Below, piece after piece: positions 1 to 5,089 of a DNA stretch of 7,652 nt; the first letter of the stretch is position 1; every line of letters begins with the position of its first letter. Below the pieces are notes generated by a model, which was not told the origin of the DNA, ran no database searches, and saw nothing but the letters and a program-made list of their open reading frames with translations. Source of the DNA: an uncultured Haemophilus sp. (GTDB lineage Bacteria > Pseudomonadota > Gammaproteobacteria > Enterobacterales > Pasteurellaceae); assembly GCA_902481695.1 (NCBI GenBank), contig CABSXY010000087.1, positions 1 through 7,652 on the forward strand. Reading direction: 5' to 3'. The translations under genes and the position numbers were made by a program.

Positions 1-243
1 TTTCTCACTCTATCAAAAGAGAATCCTTCCCCGACTTTAGGAATGGAATTTATTCAAACCTTGAGAAATGGAGGTATCACAAAACCGCTTGTGGCGATTG
101 GCGGGATAAAACTGGAACATGTGAAAACCTTACGAAAATATGGCGCTGATGGTGTTGCTGTGATCACGGCCATAACTCAAGCAAATAACATAAAAGCAGC
201 AACGCAAGCTTTAAAAGAAGACAGTAATACTATAAAGCCATAA
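1..243 (+). CDS. thiE: Thiamine phosphate synthase, C-terminal part (5' end outside window)
   Basis: The frame is open from the left edge and ends in TAA at 241-243, leaving 80 visible residues. ThiE is a cytoplasmic TIM-barrel enzyme that joins HMP pyrophosphate to the thiazole phosphate to give thiamine phosphate. Seen here: a KENPSPTLG stretch like the phosphate-loop region after the family's PTxTK motif, then LVAIGGI (visible residues 30-36), then GADGVAVITAI (48-58). The last two are the C-terminal phosphate-binding strands and loops of the barrel and are the best identifiers. The ATG at 43 is internal, because homology-like sequence continues upstream of it in frame. About 130-140 residues of a typical ThiE of roughly 210-225 are missing. 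Other ThiE-like barrels such as TenI share these motifs, so the name rests on the good match of the IGGI and GADGVAV blocks. Confidence 0.85.
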   Translation, partial: FLTLSKENPSPTLGMEFIQTLRNGGITKPLVAIGGIKLEHVKTLRKYGADGVAVITAITQANNIKAATQALKEDSNTIKP

Positions 244-286
244 TCGAATGAATCTAAACTGATTAATTCGATTAAAACTCATAAAA

Positions 287-310
287 AAACGACCGCACTT
301 GCGGTCGTTT
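287..310. terminator. Bidirectional hairpin terminator with one uptake signal, between thiE and ccp
   Basis: A perfect 10-bp stem, AAACGACCGC (287-296) with GCGGTCGTTT (301-310), encloses the loop ACTT. A-rich sequence precedes it and T-rich sequence follows it, so it can terminate the plus-strand thiE and the convergent minus-strand peroxidase gene. The uptake signal ACCGCACTT lies at 292-300, covering part of the left arm and the loop. The 86-bp gap between the two genes holds nothing else visible. Confidence 0.85.
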
Positions 311-329
311 CTATTTACAGCTTAAAGGA

Positions 330-1718
330 TTATTTTAATTTTTCACCTTTAAATTCACCTGTTAAACTTTCTAAGAAAGAGGTTATGTCCTCCACATCTT
401 TTTGAGCAGGCTGCTGCACGTTACTTTGGTATTTCAACATTGCACTCACAGCATCTTTTAGCTCTTTTGCTGATGCATCATGGAAATATGGTGCGGTAAG
501 CGCGATGTTACGTAAAGTTGGCACTTTGAAGCGATGCATATCGAATGGATCTTTAGTTTGTGCAAAGCGACCTTCATCTGCATCAGTTAATGGCGTACCA
601 CGATCTTTAAAGTAATCGCCGTAAAGTCCCATGTATTCATAAGATTGTCCGCCCATTGCCACGCCAGTATGACAAGTATCGCATTTATGTTGTTTGAATA
701 ATTCATAACCGCGAACTTGTTGCTCGGTCAAGGCTGTTTTATCCCCTTTCAAATAACGGTCGAAATCACTATTTGGCGTAATTAATGTTTTTTCATATTC
801 ACCAATCGCGTGAGTTAAGGTTTCTTTTGTCACTTGTGGATATTCTTTTAAGAATTCTTTTTTGAACTCTTCATCCATTTCAAAACGAGCCACGATGTCA
901 TCCCAAGAGTGCGAACCCATTTCTACTGGATTTGTTGGAGGACCTTTCGCTTGATCAGCTAAATCTGCCGCACGCCCATCCCAGAATTGTACAAAGTTAA
1001 AGGCGGCATTGAACACAGTTGGCGCATTAATTGGGCCTTTTTTACCATCAATACCCGTTGAAGTATCAAGTCTATCCACACCACCTTTGTCTAATTGGTG
1101 ACAAGTATGACATTGAATAGAACCATCGCCTGATAAACGTCCATCAAAGTAAAGATCATGACCTAAAGCGACTTTTGCTTCATCAGTTGCAATACTGCCT
1201 GGAATCGGTTGAACTAAACGATCTGCATCAACATTGGGTGTTTCTTTTGGTAAAGACATTTTACGTGCTTCACGAATCCAGTTAAGCAATGCCACTTTTT
1301 CTTGCTCATCTGGTTTACTTCCCCAGTGAAGATGTCTGAATTTAGCAATTGGCATTTCGTTATTTTCAAGTACGCGCTGTAATTTTGCTAAATCAGCTTG
1401 GGATAATTTGCTCGGATCTTTTAAGCCTTCAAGTAAACGATCCAGGCGGAAAGCTCGAAGTCCACTTTGAATATCCGATTGCATTTCATCACCCACAATC
1501 GGGAATTTTGAATAAAATGGAAGAGGTGTGTTTGGACTATGGCAATATTGACAGCTATTATCAAATAAGGCTTTTGCCACTTTTTCTTGTTCGACAGTAT
1601 AACGATTTTCCATTAAAAGTTGGGCTGCATTCTCGTTATCAAATTGATGTAGATACCCCACAACCCCCAAATAACCCAATACTGCAATGGCCGCACCGCC
1701 AATAATCAGTTTTTTCAT
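330..1718 (-). CDS. ccp: Membrane-anchored tri-heme cytochrome c peroxidase (Ccp/YhjA, quinol peroxidase type)
   Basis: This 462-residue protein has three CxxCH heme c attachment motifs: CQYCH at 56-60, CHTCH at 203-207 and CDTCH at 346-350. Residues 4-22 form one hydrophobic segment after MKK and probably act as an uncleaved signal anchor, putting the heme domains in the periplasm. The N-terminal mono-heme domain is followed by a classic di-heme peroxidase/MauG-type module. That module carries NPVEM (263-267, with the glutamate thought to act in peroxide cleavage) and FKVPTLRNIALTAPYFHD (397-414). Length and architecture match E. coli Ccp/YhjA and A. actinomycetemcomitans quinol peroxidase, which pass electrons from quinol to H2O2. 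Plain bacterial CcpA enzymes have only two hemes and about 330 residues. The start is well set: GGAGGA (1726-1731) lies 7 nt before the ATG. Neighbours are unrelated, and the gene appears monocistronic. Heme attachment needs Ccm proteins encoded elsewhere. Confidence 0.93.
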   Translation of the reverse strand: MKKLIIGGAAIAVLGYLGVVGYLHQFDNENAAQLLMENRYTVEQEKVAKALFDNSCQYCHSPNTPLPFYSKFPIVGDEMQSDIQSGLRAFRLDRLLEGLKDPSKLSQADLAKLQRVLENNEMPIAKFRHLHWGSKPDEQEKVALLNWIREARKMSLPKETPNVDADRLVQPIPGSIATDEAKVALGHDLYFDGRLSGDGSIQCHTCHQLDKGGVDRLDTSTGIDGKKGPINAPTVFNAAFNFVQFWDGRAADLADQAKGPPTNPVEMGSHSWDDIVARFEMDEEFKKEFLKEYPQVTKETLTHAIGEYEKTLITPNSDFDRYLKGDKTALTEQQVRGYELFKQHKCDTCHTGVAMGGQSYEYMGLYGDYFKDRGTPLTDADEGRFAQTKDPFDMHRFKVPTLRNIALTAPYFHDASAKELKDAVSAMLKYQSNVQQPAQKDVEDITSFLESLTGEFKGEKLK

Positions 1719-1780
1719 CTAATAATCCTCCAAACGATCAATAAAACATAAAAAAGAAAGGTAAAGCTTAAAGCAAGATG

Positions 1781-1820
1781 ATTATGCCAAAAAATTGGCT
1801 TATATTTTATGTGGATTTAA
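1781..1820 (-). promoter_or_regulatory. Candidate promoter region for the cytochrome c peroxidase gene
   Basis: Reading the minus strand, three weak -10-like hexamers occur upstream of the gene: TTAAAT (1820-1815), TAAAAT (1809-1804) and CATAAT (1786-1781). None has a good -35 partner, which would fit an activator-dependent promoter. TTAAAT is exactly where a -10 would be if the FNR-like site at 1843-1856 were centred at -41.5, giving a start near 1808 and a leader of about 90 nt. A small inverted repeat, GCCAA-N4-TTGGC (1786-1799), abuts CATAAT. Which hexamer is used cannot be decided by reading. Confidence 0.35.
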
Positions 1821-1842
1821 TTAACTTTGGCTATGGATTCGA

Positions 1843-1856
1843 TTGATTGCATTAAA
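1843..1856 (-). promoter_or_regulatory. FNR-like site upstream of ccp
   Basis: The minus strand reads TTTAATGCAATCAA, matching the FNR consensus TTGAT-N4-ATCAA at 8 of 10 positions, with one half-site perfect. Its centre at 1849.5 lies 41.5 bp upstream of a start point implied by the TTAAAT hexamer, the standard class II activator position. E. coli ccp (yhjA) is known to be activated by FNR and OxyR, which supports the idea. The match is imperfect and the surrounding DNA is AT-rich, so this remains a candidate. Confidence 0.4.
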
Positions 1857-1907
1857 GGCCTTTTTATCTTATAAGCGAGAATTCCCCTAAAATTAAGCAA
1901 TAAAAAA

Positions 1908-1927
1908 TGCGGTTATTTCTAACCGCA
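1908..1927 (-). terminator. Terminator behind hflC, built on an uptake signal
   Basis: A perfect 8-bp stem, TGCGGTTA (1908-1915) with TAACCGCA (1920-1927), closes a TTTC loop. On the minus strand the hairpin is followed by TTTTTTA, the layout of an intrinsic terminator for hflKC, whose stop codon ends at 1951. The uptake signal ACCGCACTT (plus strand 1922-1930) supplies the arm and its flank. It should separate hflKC from the peroxidase gene downstream on the same strand. Confidence 0.82.
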
Positions 1928-1950
1928 CTTTACGTTTTATTATCTCTCGT

Positions 1951-2838
1951 TTATTTCTTTGGTGCTTGCATAAAGCGGAAGAAATCACTGTCTGGTTTCA
2001 AGATCATCATATTACCAGAACCTTCGAAGCTGCTTTCATAGGCTTTTAAGCTACGAATAAAGCTATAAAACTGTGGTTCTTGGGCAAAAGCTTGAGAATA
2101 CAATTTTGCTGCTGCCGCATCACCATTACCACGTAATTCTTGTGCAGTTTTATTTGCATTCGCTAAGATCAAGGTGACTTTACGATCCACGTCTGCTTGA
2201 ATGAACGCCGCTTTTTCTTTACCTTGTGAACGATGTTCACGAGCAACCGCATCACGTTCTGCACGCATACGTTGGTAAATCGAAGAAGAAACTTCATCCG
2301 GTAAATTGATTTGTTTTACGCGAACATCGACGACTTCAATCCCTAATTCAGAGGTACTATCCTGCCCTGAATTTAACGCTTTTTTCGCCCCCGCCATTAA
2401 TTCACCACGTGTACCTGAAACGATATCTTTAATTGTACGAGTACCTATTTCTGAACGCAGACGGTCATTCACTTTACGGCTTAATAAGCTTGCAGCTTGG
2501 TTATAATCGCCACCACCCGTTGCTGTATAGAAACGACCGAAATCGCTGATTTTCCATTTCACATAGGAATCTACCAACAAGTCTTTTTTCTCGACTGTCA
2601 CAAAACGAGTAGCTGAACCATCAAGGGTACGAATACGCGCATCAAGCACTTTAATGCTATCAATTAAAGGCAATTTGAAATGCAAACCTGGTTCATACAC
2701 CACCACTTTGTTTTCTGCATCACGTTGTACTTTGTTAAAACGCAACATGATGCCACGAGTGCCCTCAGTTACAACCACGACGCTGGAATATAGCACCGCA
2801 GCAATCACCACAATAATCGGAAGTAAAAATTTACGCAT
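1951..2838 (-). CDS. hflC: HflC, SPFH-domain subunit of the FtsH-associated HflKC complex
   Basis: HflC pairs with HflK in the inner membrane to form a large periplasm-facing assembly around the AAA+ protease FtsH, modulating which membrane proteins are degraded. The 295-residue product has an N-terminal membrane segment (about 4-23). A stomatin/prohibitin (SPFH) domain follows, with EGTRGIMLRFNKVQRD at 25-40, EPGLHFKLPLID at 49-60 and DARIRTLDG at 66-74. A charged helical region (about 185-250, IYQRMRAERDAVAREHRSQG) is typical of HflC coiled coils. The length is ordinary: E. coli HflC is slightly longer at 334. The ATG overlaps the hflK stop by one base (TAATG), indicating translational coupling, and AAGGGAGA (2847-2854) gives a ribosome binding site. 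There is no protease motif; the old 'protease' label for the family is a misnomer. Confidence 0.96.
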   Translation of the reverse strand: MRKFLLPIIVVIAAVLYSSVVVVTEGTRGIMLRFNKVQRDAENKVVVYEPGLHFKLPLIDSIKVLDARIRTLDGSATRFVTVEKKDLLVDSYVKWKISDFGRFYTATGGGDYNQAASLLSRKVNDRLRSEIGTRTIKDIVSGTRGELMAGAKKALNSGQDSTSELGIEVVDVRVKQINLPDEVSSSIYQRMRAERDAVAREHRSQGKEKAAFIQADVDRKVTLILANANKTAQELRGNGDAAAAKLYSQAFAQEPQFYSFIRSLKAYESSFEGSGNMMILKPDSDFFRFMQAPKK

Positions 2839-4079
2839 TAGTTAAATCTCCCTTGGCGAATGCCTTCATTTGATTGAACTGGTTGAGCCGTTTGCGTTTC
2901 TACACGACGTTCCTGTGTTGAAACAGGTGCAGAACTGACCGCACTTTCAGGCGTTGTAGTGGTCGGTTGAGCCGCTTTTTTACCCATTAATTGTTCTAAT
3001 GGTAATACGGTTAAATTGTTACCATTATTTGCATCTAACATGACTTTCGGCGTATTTGCCATGACTTTTTCCATGGTTTGAATATAAAGACGCTCTTTTA
3101 ACAAATCAGGCGCAGCTTTAAATTCAGGTAGAAGACGTTGTAAACGTTCTACTTCCCCTTGTGCATCAAGCACAACACGATCTTTATAAGCAGTTGCTTC
3201 TTCAACAATACGCTGTGCATCACCACGAGCGATTGGCTCTTTCTCGCGGGCATAGGCTTCTGCCTCACGAATGTAACGTTGTTCGTCTTCCTGTGCTTTA
3301 ATCGCATCATCGAAAGCATCTTTCACCTCTTCTGGCGGACGTGCGGATTGGAAGTTCACGTCAATCACTTCAAGTCCCATATCATAAGGTTTGATAATAT
3401 CGTTCAATGCTTTCCACGTATCTTCACGCACCACGGCACGACCCGTTGTCAGCACATCATTCATGGTCATATGACCAATCACATAACGAAGTGCGCTGTC
3501 AGTTGCTTGTCCAAGACTATTATCTGCATTACTCACGCTAAACAAGTATTTTTCTGGATTTTGCACGCGATATTGTACAGTCATTTCCACTTTAACCATG
3601 TTTTCATCTTTGGTTAACATCGCACCTTGCGTTTTAAGCTCACGAACTTGTTCTACATTCACTGGAATTACTTTATCAACAAAGGTTGGCTTCCAGTTTA
3701 AACCTGGTTGAACGATAGAATGAAACTCGCCAAAACGTAACGTCACACCTCGTTCCGCTTCTTTAATGGTGTAAAAACCGCTTGCTCCCCAAATAATTCC
3801 CCCGATCACCGCGGCGATCGGTAAAATTTTACCTAAATTGAATGAAGGTATATTCGGTGAAGTATTATTTGAACCGCCTTTTTTATTACCCCCACCTAAT
3901 TTTTTCAACAGATTATTGAATACTTCTTCAATATCTGGTGGTGATTGCTCCTGATTTTTATTGTCTCGCGAGCCCCAGCCATTTTCATTTTGCTTATCTG
4001 ATGAATTATCTGACTGTTTTGGACCGCTGCTCTGTCCCGGTTTACCCCAAGGATCTTGATCTGGACCGTTTTGCGACAT
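2838..4079 (-). CDS. hflK: HflK, SPFH-domain subunit of the FtsH-associated HflKC complex
   Basis: HflK is the larger partner of HflC. The chosen start gives 413 residues beginning MSQNGPDQDPWG. GGAG (4086-4089) sits 6 nt before this ATG, while the in-frame ATG at 4091, which would add MENV, has no such site. Seen in order: a hydrophilic cytoplasmic tail rich in N, Q, S and G (1-48) with the DPWG motif; PPDIEEVF (47-54), typical of HflK; a glycine-rich linker; one membrane segment (about 84-101); the SPFH domain (AERGVTLRFGEFHSIVQPGL, 108-127); and a long charged helix (about 248-315, with DDAIKAQEDEQRYIREAEAYAREKE). It ends in a low-complexity T/Q/S tail after about residue 368. E. coli HflK is 419 residues, so the size is normal. 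One uptake signal lies in the C-terminal tail. The gene is first in a two-gene operon with hflC. Confidence 0.96.
   Translation of the reverse strand: MSQNGPDQDPWGKPGQSSGPKQSDNSSDKQNENGWGSRDNKNQEQSPPDIEEVFNNLLKKLGGGNKKGGSNNTSPNIPSFNLGKILPIAAVIGGIIWGASGFYTIKEAERGVTLRFGEFHSIVQPGLNWKPTFVDKVIPVNVEQVRELKTQGAMLTKDENMVKVEMTVQYRVQNPEKYLFSVSNADNSLGQATDSALRYVIGHMTMNDVLTTGRAVVREDTWKALNDIIKPYDMGLEVIDVNFQSARPPEEVKDAFDDAIKAQEDEQRYIREAEAYAREKEPIARGDAQRIVEEATAYKDRVVLDAQGEVERLQRLLPEFKAAPDLLKERLYIQTMEKVMANTPKVMLDANNGNNLTVLPLEQLMGKKAAQPTTTTPESAVSSAPVSTQERRVETQTAQPVQSNEGIRQGRFN
2938..2946 (-). repeat. DNA uptake signal sequence inside hflK
   Basis: Plus strand reads ACCGCACTT, a perfect Haemophilus-type uptake signal. 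It encodes part of ESAV in the variable low-complexity C-terminal tail of HflK (around residues 378-381), a place where extra codons are tolerated. It is not part of a hairpin. Confidence 0.9.
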
Positions 4080-4122
4080 TACGTTCTCCATTTGTCTAAA
4101 AATTTTAATGAGTTTATCGAAA

Positions 4123-4151
4123 TAAATGGGGTTAGTCTATGAAAATACAAG
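4123..4151 (-). promoter_or_regulatory. Sigma32-like (heat-shock) promoter for hflKC
   Basis: On the minus strand, CCCCATTTA (4131-4123) is a perfect match to the sigma32 -10 element CCCCATnTA. CTTGTA (4151-4146) matches the -35 element CTTGAA at 5 of 6 positions, and the 14-bp spacing is within the usual 13-17. Transcription would start near 4115, giving a leader of about 35 nt before the hflK start at 4079. The FtsH/HflKC system belongs to the heat-shock regulon in E. coli, which makes the placement sensible. Confidence 0.6.
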
Positions 4152-4162
4152 TGGCGAATCAA
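4134..4162 (-). promoter_or_regulatory. Sigma70-like promoter candidate for hflKC
   Basis: The minus strand reads TTGATT (4162-4157, 4 of 6 to the -35 consensus), then 17 bp, then TAGACT (4139-4134, 4 of 6 to the -10 consensus). It overlaps the sigma32-like elements, so the two polymerase forms would share this region. Both hexamers are mediocre, so it may only supply basal transcription. Confidence 0.4.
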
Positions 4163-4176
4163 GTTTTATAAAATAA

Positions 4177-4204
4177 AAAATCCTTGAATATTTTCAAGGA
4201 TTTT
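4177..4204 (-). terminator. Strong terminator behind the phosphopantetheinyl transferase gene
   Basis: A perfect 12-bp stem, AAAATCCTTGAA (4177-4188) with TTCAAGGATTTT (4193-4204), encloses TATT. On the minus strand the hairpin ends in GGATTTTTTATTTT, a good U-tract, just 3 bp past the stop codon of the upstream gene. It separates that gene from hflKC, which therefore needs its own promoter. Unlike the other terminators here it contains no uptake signal. Confidence 0.85.
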
Positions 4205-4207
4205 CTT

Positions 4208-4918
4208 TTATTCATTTACTTGGTAAATCAAGGATTTTTTTATATTTTTTTCGAGTAATTTTTTTCCATCCCAGTGATAAAAGTGCGGTTGAATTTTTGA
4301 CTGATTTATAAATGCCGCAAAGTAAAAAGGCAATTCATCTGTAAAAATCAACTTACCTTTCGGACAATAATCTGAAAAGATCTGCAGTTGTTCTGGCAAA
4401 TGCGTCACACTTGATAACTTCACTATTCCTACGCCTTGTGATTTCAATACAGCTTCACGTAAACACCAACAGCGATAAAAGGCCAGGTCTGCATCAGGCT
4501 GATTAGCAAACCATTCTTGTTCTGCTTGTGGCGCAAAATGCGCCATGAGCGCAGAAAAATTCCGTTTTTTTGAAAATTCAATATCAATACCGACCGCACT
4601 TTTTTCTGATTCATTAATATGCAGCAATACAGCAACCCAATCACCAGAGTGACTAATATTAAAATCAATATTCTCGACGGGAAATTGTGGTCTGTCACTT
4701 TGTGTACGATAAATTCGCCCTAAAAGTGCGGTTGATTTTTCTGCTGTTTTTAGCAACTGCCAAAGTAAAAAATGCGCCAATCGACGGCATTGATGCCGTT
4801 GCGTTATCCGAGAATTTCCCAGCGGTTCTGTACACAAATTTTCAGGGACGAGCCCTCTAGGAATTTCATCAAAAGGAAAAGGTTGTTGAATATTGGCGTA
4901 GGCAATAAAAGTTGTCAT
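4208..4918 (-). CDS. 4'-phosphopantetheinyl transferase, Sfp/AcpT-like
   Basis: This family moves the 4'-phosphopantetheine arm of CoA onto a serine of carrier proteins (acyl carrier protein or peptide/polyketide carrier domains) in the cytoplasm. Numbering from MTTF (236 residues), the two-lobed Sfp layout is visible: FNISHSGDW (86-94), the GIDIE metal-binding motif (110-114, with D112 and E114) and WCLREAVLKSQGVG (151-164), the equivalent of WxxKEAxxK with arginine in place of the first lysine. No siderophore or polyketide genes are adjacent, so the target is unknown; from memory, H. influenzae has a similar transferase (HI0152) beside hflK. The start is uncertain: a GTG at 4936 would add six residues but would leave only about 8 nt of leader from the promoter at 4951-4979. 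The ATG at 4918 leaves about 26 nt but lacks a clear ribosome binding site. Three uptake signals lie inside the gene. Confidence 0.88.
   Translation of the reverse strand: MTTFIAYANIQQPFPFDEIPRGLVPENLCTEPLGNSRITQRHQCRRLAHFLLWQLLKTAEKSTALLGRIYRTQSDRPQFPVENIDFNISHSGDWVAVLLHINESEKSAVGIDIEFSKKRNFSALMAHFAPQAEQEWFANQPDADLAFYRCWCLREAVLKSQGVGIVKLSSVTHLPEQLQIFSDYCPKGKLIFTDELPFYFAAFINQSKIQPHFYHWDGKKLLEKNIKKSLIYQVNE
4281..4289 (+). repeat. DNA uptake signal sequence in the transferase gene (3' copy)
   Basis: Perfect AAGTGCGGT on the plus strand, followed by an AT-rich tract like the extended Haemophilus uptake consensus. On the coding strand it gives PHF near the C-terminus of the protein (around residues 211-213). 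Confidence 0.9.
4593..4601 (-). repeat. DNA uptake signal sequence in the transferase gene (middle copy)
   Basis: Plus strand reads ACCGCACTT. On the coding strand it is AAGTGCGGT and encodes SAV, immediately before the metal-binding GIDIE motif (KSAVGIDIE). Confidence 0.9.
4724..4732 (+). repeat. DNA uptake signal sequence in the transferase gene (5' copy)
   Basis: Perfect AAGTGCGGT on the plus strand with an AT-rich stretch after it. On the coding strand it encodes TAL at about residues 63-65, a helical and poorly conserved part of the protein. Confidence 0.9.
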
Positions 4919-4950
4919 AAAATAATGAATAAACACGCAAGTTTTCTTGC

Positions 4951-4979
4951 ATTATAAAAGGAAATCCACCGCACGCCAA
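4951..4979 (-). promoter_or_regulatory. Sigma70 promoter of the phosphopantetheinyl transferase gene
   Basis: The minus strand carries a perfect TATAAT (4956-4951) preceded, after 17 bp, by TTGGCG (4979-4974, 4 of 6 to TTGACA). Transcription should start near 4944. A palindrome, GCAAG-TTTT-CTTGC (4937-4950), covers the predicted start point and could be a repressor site or a small 5' hairpin. Confidence 0.65.
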
Positions 4980-5020
4980 CATAAGCTAAAACTCATCAAC
5001 GCAAGGCGTTAGATTGAAAC

Positions 5021-5036
5021 TGTGAGCGGTTTCACA
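5021..5036 (+). promoter_or_regulatory. CRP-binding site upstream of the PTS permease
   Basis: TGTGAGCGGTTTCACA has two perfect CRP half-sites (TGTGA-N6-TCACA). Its centre at 5028.5 is 41.5 bp upstream of the start point (about 5070) predicted from the TACATT -10 hexamer, the class II activation position. cAMP-CRP control of a sugar PTS gene is expected in Pasteurellaceae and enterics. The same bases also resemble a LacI/GalR-type operator (see findings). Confidence 0.85.
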
Positions 5037-5057
5037 GATTTTTCTCTTCAAATACGT

Positions 5058-5063
5058 TACATT
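5058..5063 (+). promoter_or_regulatory. -10 element of the CRP-dependent PTS promoter
   Basis: TACATT matches TATAAT at 4 of 6 positions. No good -35 is present because the CRP site occupies that region, as in class II activated promoters. A start near 5070 would give a leader of about 20 nt ahead of the AGGAGG ribosome binding site (5080-5085), which lies only 4 nt before the ATG. Confidence 0.5.
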
Positions 5064-5089
5064 TCAAAAAAGTAATCACAGGAGGTTCT

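Noticed and set aside
486..500. GGTGCGGTA, resembling an uptake signal.
   Set aside because: It lacks the leading AA of AAGTGCGGT, so it is not counted as a functional copy.
1349..1705. A 118-codon plus-strand open frame opposite the 5' half of the peroxidase gene.
   Set aside because: It is antisense to a gene with three intact heme motifs, and shows no recognisable domain or start signal.
3159..3617. A 152-codon open frame on the plus strand, opposite hflK, rich in Cys, His, Ile and Phe.
   Set aside because: It lies fully antisense to the well-conserved SPFH and coiled-coil region of hflK, has no ribosome binding site seen, and its composition is what the complement of the hflK reading frame would give.
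3804..3825. GC-rich near-palindrome around CCGCGG with GATC on both sides inside hflK.
   Set aside because: It falls in codons for the conserved membrane segment (PIAAVIGG) and is explained by the coding sequence.
4089..4091. In-frame ATG adding MENV to HflK.
   Set aside because: It has no ribosome binding site upstream, while the GGAG between the two ATGs is well placed for the start at 4079, and HflK proteins typically begin near the N-Q-G-x-DxDPWG region.
4444..4698. An 84-codon minus-strand frame inside the transferase gene.
   Set aside because: It is a frame-shifted reading of the same strand; the GIDIE and WCLREA motifs are in the longer frame.
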